In this document: piece after piece, positions 37,048-46,102 of the stretch
Numbering within the stretch: position 1 is the first letter of the stretch
Layout: each line of letters opens with the position of its first letter
NCBI RefSeq assembly: GCF_002760615.1
Contig: NZ_AWWI01000047.1
Span: 1 to 64,000 of the forward strand
Length of the DNA stretch: 64,000 nucleotides
Origin: Puniceibacterium antarcticum
Lineage (GTDB): Bacteria; Pseudomonadota; Alphaproteobacteria; Rhodobacterales; Rhodobacteraceae
Reading direction: 5' to 3'
Notes under the pieces: generated by a model
What the model was told of the DNA's origin: nothing
What the model saw: only the letters and a program-made list of their open reading frames with translations
The model's database searches: none
Program-made: the position numbers and the translations under genes

Positions 37048-37992
37048 ATGCTGGCCTTTCTCGGACGCCGCATCCTCATCGCCATTCCGACCATCCTGCT
37101 GATCTCTGTCTTTGTCTTCGGGATGCAGAAGATGCTGCCGGGCGATCCGGTCCTTGCCATGGCGGGGGAAGAGCGTGATCCGCAGGTTATCGAATTCCTG
37201 CGCGAGAAATACCGGCTGAACGATCCCATCCCGGTGCAGTATTTCACCTGGGTCGGCAATGCCCTGCAGGGCGATCTGGGCATTTCCCTGCGCACCCAGC
37301 AACCGGTGACCGAGCTGATCGCGGAAAAGCTGCCCGTGACGGTGCAGCTGGCGGTGATGGCGCTGATCATCGCGCTGGTGATCGGCATTCCGGCGGGCGT
37401 GCTGTCGGCCTACAAGAAAGGCACATGGGTGGACTGGCTTGCCAATCTGATCGCCCTGTCGGGCCTGTCGATCCCGAACTTCTGGCTGGGGATCATGCTG
37501 ATCCTGCTGGTCTCGGTCAATCTGGGCTGGCTGCCAGCCTCGGGCTATCGCCCGCTGACGGATGATCCACTGCAATCCATCCTGACCATGCTGATGCCGG
37601 CCTTTGTGCTGGGCACCGGGCTGGCCGCGACGCTGATGCGGCACACACGTTCGGCCATGCTGGGCGTGCTGCGGTCGGATTATGTGCGCACCGCGCGGGC
37701 CAAGGGGCTGTCGGAACAGGTGGTTCTGGTGAAACACGCCCTGCGCAACGCGCTGGTGCCCATTGTCACCGTCACCACCCTGCTGTTCGGAGAGCTGCTG
37801 GCCGGCGCCGTGCTGACCGAGCAGATCTTTACCATCCCCGGCTTTGGCAAGCTGATCGTCGATGCCGTGTTCAACCGCGACTATGCCGTGGTGCAGGGGA
37901 TCGTGCTGTGCACCGGAATCGCCTTCATCGCGATGAACATCCTAGCCGATGCCGCCTACCGTGTCCTGAACCCAAGGATGAACGAAAAATGA
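37048..37992 (+). CDS. dppB: Peptide ABC transporter permease (DppB-like)
   Basis: 314 residues, about six membrane helices. It begins FLGRRILIAIPTILLISVFVF as DppB-type permeases do, has a long first periplasmic loop, and an EAA-like loop (LRSDYVRTARAKGLSEQVVLVKHALRNALVP) for ATPase contact. It forms the pore with DppC, whose start overlaps its stop (ATGA). Confidence 0.93.
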   Translation: MLAFLGRRILIAIPTILLISVFVFGMQKMLPGDPVLAMAGEERDPQVIEFLREKYRLNDPIPVQYFTWVGNALQGDLGISLRTQQPVTELIAEKLPVTVQLAVMALIIALVIGIPAGVLSAYKKGTWVDWLANLIALSGLSIPNFWLGIMLILLVSVNLGWLPASGYRPLTDDPLQSILTMLMPAFVLGTGLAATLMRHTRSAMLGVLRSDYVRTARAKGLSEQVVLVKHALRNALVPIVTVTTLLFGELLAGAVLTEQIFTIPGFGKLIVDAVFNRDYAVVQGIVLCTGIAFIAMNILADAAYRVLNPRMNEK

Positions 37993-38861
37993 CCGCGCTG
38001 TCCGATCCCTCTGCGACTCTGGCCCCCCGCGCGCCCAGCCGTTTCTGGCGCAAGATGCGTGCCAGCAAATCTGCCATCCTTGGCGCAATCCTTGTGGCAT
38101 TCTTTGTTCTGGTCGCGCTTGCAGCCCCCATCCTGCCATTGCCCGGCCCGACGGAAACCGACTGGGGCGCGGTGCGCAAGGCGCCTTCGGCCGCGCATCT
38201 GTTCGGGACAGATGAAATCGGGCGTGATGTGCTGTCACGCATGGTCTGGGGCGCGCAGGCGTCGCTGATGGCCGGCGTTGTATCCGTGCTGATCGCCGTC
38301 GCGCTTGGGGTGCCTTTGGGCATGGTTTCAGGCTATCTGCGCGGCTGGAGTGATGCAGTGATCTCGCGCTTTACCGAGGCGTTGCTGGCTGCGCCCTTCC
38401 TGATCCTTGCCATCGCGCTTGCCGCCTTTCTGGGCCCAAGCCTGTCGAATGCGATGATCGCCATCGGCCTGTCGGCGATGCCGCTGTTCATCCGCCTTGC
38501 CCGCGCCCAGACGATGAGCGTGATGACAGAAGATTACGTCGAAAGCGCCCGCGCCATCGGTCTGGGGCATGTTGCGCTGATCCGCAAATATATCCTGCCC
38601 AACATCTTTCCGCCGATCCTTGTGCAGGCGACGCTGACCATCGCCACCGCCATCATCGCCGAGGCATCGCTGTCCTTCCTTGGCCTTGGGCAGCAGCCTC
38701 CGGCGCCCTCCTGGGGGTCGATGCTGAACGTGGCGAAGAATTTCCTGGAACAGGCTCCCTGGATGGCCATGTGGCCGGGCATCGCGATCTTCCTTGTGGT
38801 GCTTGGGTTCAACTTGCTGGGCGACGGGCTGCGCGACGCGCTTGACCCAAAGGATCTGTGA
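37989..38861 (+). CDS. dppC: Peptide ABC transporter permease (DppC-like)
   Basis: 290 residues, about six helices. The N-terminal cytoplasmic part RFWRKMRASKSAILGAILVAFF and the early HLFGTDEIGRDVLSRMVWG are typical of DppC/OppC permeases. The EAA loop is seen as VESARAIGLGHVALIRKYILPNIFP. It overlaps the dppB stop; an earlier in-frame start at 37908 lies within dppB. Confidence 0.93.
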   Translation: MTALSDPSATLAPRAPSRFWRKMRASKSAILGAILVAFFVLVALAAPILPLPGPTETDWGAVRKAPSAAHLFGTDEIGRDVLSRMVWGAQASLMAGVVSVLIAVALGVPLGMVSGYLRGWSDAVISRFTEALLAAPFLILAIALAAFLGPSLSNAMIAIGLSAMPLFIRLARAQTMSVMTEDYVESARAIGLGHVALIRKYILPNIFPPILVQATLTIATAIIAEASLSFLGLGQQPPAPSWGSMLNVAKNFLEQAPWMAMWPGIAIFLVVLGFNLLGDGLRDALDPKDL

Positions 38862-38868
38862 CGCTGTC

Positions 38869-40638
38869 ATGACCTTTACCACCCGGCCCGAGATCACCGG
38901 CACCTTTGGTGTTGCCACCTCCACCCACTGAATCGCCTCGGCTGTGGGCATGTCGATGCTGGAACGTGGTGGCAACGCCTTTGATGCCGCCTGCACCATG
39001 GGATTTGTGCTGCAGGTGGTCGAACCGCATCTGAACGGCCCCTTGGGCGATCTGGTGGCGCTGATACACCCAACGGGGGAACCCGCACCAACCGTCCTGT
39101 GCGGGCAGGGTACCGCCCCGGCCGGCGCCACGATTGACCATTACCGCAGCACAGGTCTGACATTGATCCCCGGATCGGGTCTGCTGGCCACGGTCATTCC
39201 CGGCGCCTTTGATGCTTGGCTGCTAATGCTGCGCGATCACGGCACGCTGCCGCTGCGCGTGGTGCTGGAACCGGCGATCCACTACGCACGCCACGGCCAT
39301 CCAATGCTGGCCCGCACTGCCCGGACGATCGCCGATCTGGCCGAATTTTTTCATAGCGAATGGCCCAGTTCTTATGCGACATGGCTGCCCGGGGGGCAGG
39401 CGCCCGAACCGGATGCCCTTTTACGCAATCCCGCTCTGGCCGACACCTGGGAAAAACTGCTGACCGAGGCAGAATGTGAAACCGGTCGCGTGGCCCAGAT
39501 AAACGCCGCCCGGCGCGCCGTCTCTCAGGGCTTCATCGCCGGGAGTATCGACCGATATCTGCGTGACGCCTGCGTGATGGATGCGACGGGCCAGCGCCGC
39601 AAGGGCGTGCTGAGCGGCGAGGATATGGCCGGCTGGCAGGCGCGGTATGAACCCGCCCTGTCCACCGGGCATGATGGCTGGACGGTGTGGAAGGCCGGGC
39701 CTTGGACGCAGGGGCCCATGCTGTTGCAATCTCTTGATATTCTGTCCGGCACCGGGATCGCCGCGATGGACTCGACCAGCGCCGATTTTGTGCACACCGT
39801 AACAGAAACCCTCAAGCTCGGCTTTGCCGACCGAGAGGCCTATTATGGCGATCCGGATTTCAGCCAGATCCCGCTGCAGGTGCTGCTGTCAGACCCTTAC
39901 GCCAGGACCCGCAGCGCGCTGATTGAACCGACTGCCTCTCTGGACCAGCGCCCCGGCGCAATTGCCGGATACGAGGCCTGGGCCACTGCTGCCGTGACAC
40001 GTGCAAAGGGCAGCTCAAAGGCGATGGCGCGCCCAGAACACCCCAGTGAAAAGCGCGGGGATACGGTGCATCTGGACGTGATCGACCAGTGGGGCAACAT
40101 GGTGTCGGCCACGCCGTCGGGGGGGTGGCTCATGTCCTCGCCCATCGTACCCGGTCTGGGAATGGCGCTGAATTCGCGTGCCCAGATGTTCTGGCTGTCG
40201 CCCGGCCTTCCCGGGTCGCTGATGCCTGGCGCACGGCCCCGCACGACCCTGACGCCGTCGATGGCGCGCGATCCTGACGGCACGCAGCTTGCCTTTGGCA
40301 CGCCGGGGGGCGATCAGCAGGATCAATGGCAGCTGATCTTCCTCCTGCGTCTGATTCATGGCGGGATGACCCTGCAACAGGCGATGGATGCGCCGATGTT
40401 CCACACCGCCCATGCCACGGCCTCCTTCTATCCGCGTCCAGCTGAGCCCGGACATCTGATCGTCGAACCCAGCTTTTCAGAGGCTGTGATCACAGATCTG
40501 CAGGCGCGGGGTCACAGGCTGGAACGGGCCGAACCCTGGAGCCTGGGTCGGCTGACCGCTGCCAGTCGCAGCGCCACGGGCTTGCTGCGGGCGGCAGCAA
40601 CCCCACGTCAGATGCAGGCCTATGCCATCGGCCGCTGA
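38869..40638 (+). pseudogene. ggt: Gamma-glutamyltransferase gene interrupted by an in-frame TGA
   Basis: The frame from ATG 38869 reads MTFTTRPEITGTFGVATSTH, then TGA (38929-38931), then IASAVGMSMLERGGNAFDAA and on to 40638 without another stop. Intact family members have an aromatic or leucine/proline-type residue at this place (THW in relatives I recall), so a TGG-to-TGA change is the simplest reading. The rest is complete, including the catalytic threonine of the GDTVHL motif (ACG 40063-40065). Translation could restart at GTG 38944 or ATG 38950, giving about 564 residues that lack the first 25, but no ribosome site is obvious. The enzyme would cleave gamma-glutamyl bonds such as in glutathione. 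A base-calling error is also possible. Confidence 0.75.
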
Positions 40639-40656
40639 AACTCAGGAGACGTCGAA

Positions 40657-41412
40657 ATGACCTATTCCATCGTCGCGAAGGACCCCGAAACCGGTCAGTA
40701 TGGGGTGATCGTCGCCAGCCGTTTCTTTGCCACGGGCGCGCTTGTCCCGCATCTGCGTGGCGGAAAATGCGCTGTCGCCACACAGGCCTTTGTCAGCCCG
40801 ATCTGGGGCATGGAGGCCGCCAACAGGCTGGCGCTGGGGGAAACGGCACGGGATGTGGTGCGCGATCTGGTGGCCCGCGACGCGGGTGAGGCGATCCGCC
40901 AGATCCACATGATCGACATGGACGGACGCAGCGCCGTGCATACCGGCGAAAGCTGTACCGACTGGTGCGGCCATCAATGCGCCCCGGGCGTCTCTGTGGC
41001 AGGCAACATGCTGACCGGCGAAGCGGTCGTTGCAGACACGCTGGCCGCCTATCTTGCACATATGCATCTACCCTTTGGCCCCCGGCTGATCACCGCGATG
41101 GAGGCCGGAGCGCGGGCCGGAGGGGACAAGCGCGGTACGCAATCAGCGGCGCTGGTGATCCACCGGACCGAGGATTATCCATGGCTGGACCTGCGCGCAG
41201 ATGACCATCCCGACCCGCTGGCTGAACTGTGGCGGCTCTACGACGTCGCCCACGAACGGTTCATCCATGTGGCCGAGGCCCTGCCAACGCACGCCAATTT
41301 CTCCGGTACCACGGATCGAACCGCGATCGACACCGCGATCCGGCGGGCAGATGCCGAACGCGCGACCTCCGGTCAGCCCAGCAGATCCTTTGCGCGCGAC
41401 GCTAAGGCATAG
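40657..41412 (+). CDS. DUF1028 family protein
   Basis: 251 residues. The N-terminus MTYSIVAKDPETGQYGVIVASRF resembles Ntn-hydrolase-like DUF1028 proteins; further typical parts are ATQAFVSPIWG, SCTDWCGHQCAPGVSVAGNML and the peptidoglycan-like C-terminal LRADDHPDPLAELWRLYDVA. The family is regularly encoded beside gamma-glutamyltransferases and peptide transporters in proteobacteria, which hints at a peptide or amide hydrolase, but no reaction is proven to my knowledge. It is the last gene of the dpp operon, 18 nt after ggt. Confidence 0.88.
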   Translation: MTYSIVAKDPETGQYGVIVASRFFATGALVPHLRGGKCAVATQAFVSPIWGMEAANRLALGETARDVVRDLVARDAGEAIRQIHMIDMDGRSAVHTGESCTDWCGHQCAPGVSVAGNMLTGEAVVADTLAAYLAHMHLPFGPRLITAMEAGARAGGDKRGTQSAALVIHRTEDYPWLDLRADDHPDPLAELWRLYDVAHERFIHVAEALPTHANFSGTTDRTAIDTAIRRADAERATSGQPSRSFARDAKA

Positions 41413-41525
41413 AAACCGCTGAAATCTGCGCAGCCCGATCTCTGTACGCGCCCCTGCGCTCACATCCCCGCGGGCGCTGCTATGCCCCTCCCTGTCGGCC
41501 CTTTCGGCAACGCGAGCTCCCAGCA

Positions 41526-41954
41526 TCACGGCAGAAAGTCCCCCAAGGGATAGGCCGGAAAGTCCTCCTCAAGCCGCCTCTCTGTCTGCTCGATGCGCCT
41601 TTTACGTTGCCCGAAACGGGCCTCAGCAGCCAGATCGCTTGTCACCTGATGCCGGGCAAAGGCGGTCTGCGCATCCTCCAGACTGTCCGCCTTGCGCACC
41701 TGCAGCACGGCCAGTTCCTGGTTCAGATGCATGCGCCTCTGTGCGAGCCAGCCCTGCCAAAGACTGTCCGCGCCAAGCATGCGGCGGGCATGAGCGCCCT
41801 CCTCCTGACGCAGGGTCTGGTACCGCAGGTTCTCGATTTCCTCGAGTTCGCGTCGCAGGGTCGTTTCCTGCGCAAGGATGCCGCGATGTTTGGCAATGGC
41901 GCGATCTTCGAGCAGGGCAGTAATTTCGCGCATCTCGTCAAACTCCGTGCTCAT
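41526..41954 (-). CDS. Coiled-coil protein at the end of the flhA-fliR-flhB operon (FliJ-like position)
   Basis: 142 residues, almost wholly helical and charged, with heptads through the middle (ETTLRRELEEIENLRYQTLRQ, then RKADSLEDAQTAFARHQ). There is no signal or membrane segment. Size, composition and position suggest a FliJ-type export chaperone or a related stalk protein, yet no conserved FliJ motif can be pointed to. The start overlaps the flhB stop (ATGA), so it is translated with the export gate genes. Confidence 0.7.
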   Translation of the reverse strand: MSTEFDEMREITALLEDRAIAKHRGILAQETTLRRELEEIENLRYQTLRQEEGAHARRMLGADSLWQGWLAQRRMHLNQELAVLQVRKADSLEDAQTAFARHQVTSDLAAEARFGQRKRRIEQTERRLEEDFPAYPLGDFLP

Positions 41955-43042
41955 CTGCGCCCCCTCTCTCTGGCCAGCTCACGCATGGCATCAGAGAAAC
42001 GGATGGCCGCAGCGACCGGGCGATAATGCTCGTGTTCGATCGACCGCCCAATTTCCACTGTGGCATAAAGGGCACGCGCTGTGGGCGGATCGCTGTGGAC
42101 AGGCACGCCAGCCACCTGTGCCGCCTCGCGGATCCGTGCAGCGACATGATCCACACCCTTGGCCACGCAGACCGGCACCTCGCCCGGGGCACGGCTCCAT
42201 TTCAGCGCGACGGCATAATGGGTCGGGTTGACGATGATCACATCCGCCGTCGGCACATCCTTCATCATCTGGTTCATGGCGATTTCCTGCGCCCGGGCAC
42301 GGCGCTGTTGCTTCATCGCCGGATCCCCTTCGGATTCCTTGTATTCGTCGCGCAATTCCTTGTGAGACATGCGGTTCTTGCGAAGGTGTTCCTGTTGCTG
42401 CCAGAAAAAGTCGAGTCCCCCGATGCTTGCCGCCACCACCACCACAATCATCATCATCTTGATCGCAAGCGCCACAAGGATCATCACCACATTTTCAGGC
42501 GCGCCTTGCAGGCTGCCGGTGATCGATTCCATCTCTGCCGACAAGAACAGGGCCAGAACGGCAGAATAGACGGTGAGCTTGATAAAGCTCTTGGTGAATT
42601 CGAACAGGCCCTGACGCCCGAACTTGTTTTTCGCATTCTCGACAGGTGACAGCCGGGACCATTTGAAGGCGAGCTTTTCCGGTGCAATGGCAATGCCCTT
42701 TTGCGCAACCAGCACGCCCAGGACCAGAATCCCCGGACCAACCAGCCAGATCGACATCGGCACGAGGCTGCGGCCGATCAGCCCGCCGACTGTTGGGGTG
42801 CTGCCGTCCTCGAAATAACTTGCGATCAGCTGATGCGGATGATCCACGAGGGGAAGCAGCACCTCAGCAAACGCAAAGAGTGAATCGTGGCCCTGCGCGA
42901 TCGAGATCAGCAGAATTCCGAGATATGCGGTCGCCGTCAGCAGATCAGGAGAGCGGGCAATCTCGCCCTTTTTGCGGGCATCATCCAGCTTGCGCTGTGA
43001 TGCCTCGTGTGACTTGTCGCTGTCATCGTCATCCCCGGCCAT
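41951..43042 (-). CDS. flhB: Flagellar export switch protein FlhB
   Basis: 363 residues: a cytoplasmic start (DDDSDKSHEASQRKLDDARKKGEIARSPDL), four membrane helices, then the cytoplasmic domain with the self-cleaving NPTH motif inside ADVIIVNPTHYAVALKW. FlhB switches export from rod/hook to filament substrates. Its first base is also the first base of the fliR stop region. Confidence 0.96.
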   Translation of the reverse strand: MAGDDDDSDKSHEASQRKLDDARKKGEIARSPDLLTATAYLGILLISIAQGHDSLFAFAEVLLPLVDHPHQLIASYFEDGSTPTVGGLIGRSLVPMSIWLVGPGILVLGVLVAQKGIAIAPEKLAFKWSRLSPVENAKNKFGRQGLFEFTKSFIKLTVYSAVLALFLSAEMESITGSLQGAPENVVMILVALAIKMMMIVVVVAASIGGLDFFWQQQEHLRKNRMSHKELRDEYKESEGDPAMKQQRRARAQEIAMNQMMKDVPTADVIIVNPTHYAVALKWSRAPGEVPVCVAKGVDHVAARIREAAQVAGVPVHSDPPTARALYATVEIGRSIEHEHYRPVAAAIRFSDAMRELARERGRR

Positions 43043-43806
43043 CAGAGCATTCCGAAGGGGTTAAGCAGATAGGCATCCATCGCATGGTTCCAGACGCGCA
43101 GCAGAATGGGCGCGATGGTGAACAGCAGCGCAATGGCCCCCAACGTGATCACCGGCGCCCCGACAAAGGCAACCATCAGCTGCGGCATCGCCTTGTTGAT
43201 GACCCCAAGGGTCAGATTATACAGCACCGACATGATGACAAAAGGCCCGGCCAGCGTGAAGGCCAGCCGGAACGCCTGATTGACATGTAAACGCCCCCAA
43301 TCCGCCAGAACGGCGGCATCGGGAAAGCTGCCCATGGGCAGGGCATCATAGGACAAGATGAACAAGGCCGCCGCCTTGACATGCAGGCCGGTCATCATGA
43401 GCAGCGCCAGCGCCGCAACCGTCAGCACCTGACCGATGGCCGGCATGGGATCCATCGCAGAGTTGCCCGTGAGCTGCGACAGCGAGGTGGACTGTGCCGC
43501 AATGGCGCCTGCGGTTTGCAGCGCCAGCACGATCAGCCGCATTCCGATACCCAGCGCAAGGCCTGCGATGGTTTCGGTCATGAGGATCAGGATCAGTGCG
43601 CCCAGGCTTGGTGCCGGCGCGCTGACCGAGGCATAGACCGCCGGGGCCACAACAACAGCCATGGCCAAAGAAAGGACCAGACGGACCCGCATGGGGACAG
43701 ATCTTTCGCCAAAGGCCGGCATCACCGCCATGGCGGCACCGACGCGCACAAAGACCACAAACACCAGCCAGAACGCCTGATGCGAGGTCTGGATCAGCGC
43801 CATCAT
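43042..43806 (-). CDS. fliR: Flagellar export gate protein FliR
   Basis: 254 residues, about six membrane helices. FliR features include FVRVGAAMAVMPAFGERSVPMRVRLVLSLAMA at the start and LFIAPILLRVWNHAMDAY-type end (seen as LFTIAPILLRVWN). It forms the export gate core with FliP and FliQ. The start overlaps the flhA stop. Confidence 0.95.
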   Translation of the reverse strand: MMALIQTSHQAFWLVFVVFVRVGAAMAVMPAFGERSVPMRVRLVLSLAMAVVVAPAVYASVSAPAPSLGALILILMTETIAGLALGIGMRLIVLALQTAGAIAAQSTSLSQLTGNSAMDPMPAIGQVLTVAALALLMMTGLHVKAAALFILSYDALPMGSFPDAAVLADWGRLHVNQAFRLAFTLAGPFVIMSVLYNLTLGVINKAMPQLMVAFVGAPVITLGAIALLFTIAPILLRVWNHAMDAYLLNPFGML

Positions 43807-45887
43807 GCAGCGACGACTCCCACAAGCGACGGGCGCGCTTCGATCCCGATCTCCTCGAAAGACAGTACCGGGTTACTGATGCCCTTGGCCGCCATGATCG
43901 TGCGCAGGAAACGCCGCCGCCGTCCGGATGTGACAAGCGCGGGGAACACACCCCGGGTCCCCGCTTCGCTGACGTGCTTCGCGATGCCTTTGGTCAGCGT
44001 CTCGAACGAGTCGGGAGGCAGGGCAATGTCGATCCCGCCACGCTCGCCTTCGATCTGATAATGGGTGAAAAGCTCTTCCCACTCGGGCGCCAGCTGGATC
44101 AGTGGAATGGTCCCGTCGTTGCGCCGCATTCCGGCAACCAGCTGAAAACCAAGCCGCTGGCGCACGTGTTCACAAATGGCCTCGGGCCGTGCCTGCTGAC
44201 CACGGGTCTCTGCAATCGCTTCCAGGATCAGCGGCAGATTCCGGATCGACACCTGTTCGTCCAGAAGCAGACGCAGCACCGAATGCAGCACGTCGATCTG
44301 GACCTTGTCCGGGATCAGCTCGTCGATCAGCCTCCGGTTCGCCTCTGCGCGCGCGGGGTTGGAAAGCGAAACCATCTCGTCAAGAATGCGGCGCAGGGCA
44401 CGCAGGCTCAGCAAACGCCCGAAATTGCGCTTGATCACCTCAAGAAGATGCGTGGCCAAAACCTCTGTCGGGGTGACGATGGTGACACCGGTCAGCGCCG
44501 CGCGTTCCTGATCCTCCTGTTTGATCCAGCGGGCGGGGGCGCCATAGACCGGCTCGTTCACATCGCGCCCCTCGGGCAGGCGCGTCCGGTCATCGGGCAC
44601 CAGGGCCAGCACCAGATCCGGATGCAGTGACCCGCGCGCCAGTTCGACCCCCTGAATGCGCACGACATAGGTGCCCGTCGGCAGGGCAGCATCATCGGTC
44701 AGTCGGATTTCCGGCATGATGACACCAAAGGTCGAGGCGATATGTGTGCGCATGTTGGAAATGCGCACATCAAGGCCCGTGCCCGGATCCAGCACCATGT
44801 TCACCAGGTCCGGCGCAAATTCGAGATGGATGTCGTCCAGATCAAGCACATCGCCAATCGGCTTTGGCTGCGCTGGCCCACGGACATCCTCCTCCATCGG
44901 AACCTCCAGTTCCCGCGTGGCCTTGCGCTTCATATGAACAGCAGCCCAGCCCAGAACCCCAGCCCCCGCAATGAAGGGAATAAACGGAAGCCCCGGGACC
45001 AGGGCGAACAGCGCCATAAGCACCGCAACGGTGGCCAAGGCGGCCGGATAACGGCCCAGCTGCGCCACCAACGCAAGATCTGTCGCACCGGTGGTGCCGC
45101 CCCGGGCCAGCAGAAGCGCCGAAGCAATCGAAATGATCACGGCCGGAATCTGTGTCACCAGCCCGTCACCGACGGTCAGAATGGCATAGGTTTCAAAGGC
45201 GCTGCCGACCGCCATACCGTGCACGAACACCCCCATGATGATTCCCATCACGAGGTTCAGCAGGGTGATCAGAAGGCCGGCCACCGCATCACCCTTGACG
45301 AATTTCGAGGCGCCGTCGAGCGAGCCGAAAAAGGTCGTCTCCTGCAGTTCCCGTTCGCGACGGGCCTTGGCCTCGGCATGATCGATGGCCCCGGCGCTCA
45401 TGTCGCTGTCAATGGCCAGCTGCTTGCCCGGCATTCCGTCCAAGGCAAAGCGCGCGCCGACTTCGGCCATTCGGGCGGCACCTTTGGTGATAACCGTAAA
45501 GTTGACGATCATCAGGACGCCAAAGACGACGAGACCCATGAACACGCTGCCATTCATCACGAAATTGGCGAATCCCTGGATGACATTGCCAGCCGCATGG
45601 GTGCCTTCATGTCCCTGCCCGATGATCAGCTTGGTCGAACTGACGTTCAATGACAGACGCAACATCAGGGACGCCAGCAGGATGGTCGGAAAGGCCGAGA
45701 AATCCAGCGGGCGCTCGATGAACAGCGTGACCGTAAAGATCAGGATCGCAAGCGCAAAAGACGCGGCCAGCCCCACGTCCAGTATCCAGGACGGAACGGG
45801 CAGAATCATCATGACGATGACCGCCATCAAGGCTACCGCAAGCAGCACAGTTGGACGAAACAGTGTCTCTTTCAGGTCAAACTTCAT
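43803..45887 (-). CDS. flhA: Flagellar export gate protein FlhA
   Basis: 694 residues, full length. Eight or so membrane helices in the first half include the FHIPEP-like region, seen around GARFALDGMPGKQLAIDSDMSAGAIDHAEAKARRERE. The cytoplasmic half has VRIQGVELARGSLHPDLVLAL and a VLRLLLDEQVSIRNLPLILEAIAE segment. FlhA binds export substrates and uses the proton gradient. It heads flhA-fliR-flhB; the 215-nt region upstream (45888-46102) contains no gene and no CtrA-like box. Confidence 0.97.
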   Translation of the reverse strand: MKFDLKETLFRPTVLLAVALMAVIVMMILPVPSWILDVGLAASFALAILIFTVTLFIERPLDFSAFPTILLASLMLRLSLNVSSTKLIIGQGHEGTHAAGNVIQGFANFVMNGSVFMGLVVFGVLMIVNFTVITKGAARMAEVGARFALDGMPGKQLAIDSDMSAGAIDHAEAKARRERELQETTFFGSLDGASKFVKGDAVAGLLITLLNLVMGIIMGVFVHGMAVGSAFETYAILTVGDGLVTQIPAVIISIASALLLARGGTTGATDLALVAQLGRYPAALATVAVLMALFALVPGLPFIPFIAGAGVLGWAAVHMKRKATRELEVPMEEDVRGPAQPKPIGDVLDLDDIHLEFAPDLVNMVLDPGTGLDVRISNMRTHIASTFGVIMPEIRLTDDAALPTGTYVVRIQGVELARGSLHPDLVLALVPDDRTRLPEGRDVNEPVYGAPARWIKQEDQERAALTGVTIVTPTEVLATHLLEVIKRNFGRLLSLRALRRILDEMVSLSNPARAEANRRLIDELIPDKVQIDVLHSVLRLLLDEQVSIRNLPLILEAIAETRGQQARPEAICEHVRQRLGFQLVAGMRRNDGTIPLIQLAPEWEELFTHYQIEGERGGIDIALPPDSFETLTKGIAKHVSEAGTRGVFPALVTSGRRRRFLRTIMAAKGISNPVLSFEEIGIEARPSLVGVVAA

Positions 45888-46102
45888 GTGCAGGCTCTTG
45901 TCCTGTCAAAGAGCGCAGAGGCTGCACATGGTTGCGCGACAACAAAACTCGCGGACGTTTGCGACAGCTCCGGAAAAAAACGATTTTGTGGCAAAGGCGT
46001 CAGCGGATCAGTGACCTGAGACATTCTGTTCTTCCCTTGCGTTCTGCATCTGGGACAGTTTTAGGCGAATCTGGTTTATTTTTGGTGTGTCACGCTGCGG
46101 CG

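Noticed and set aside
38929-38931. TGA in ggt as a selenocysteine codon
   Set aside because: No hairpin suited to a SECIS element directly follows, and the expected residue is not cysteine or part of the active site.
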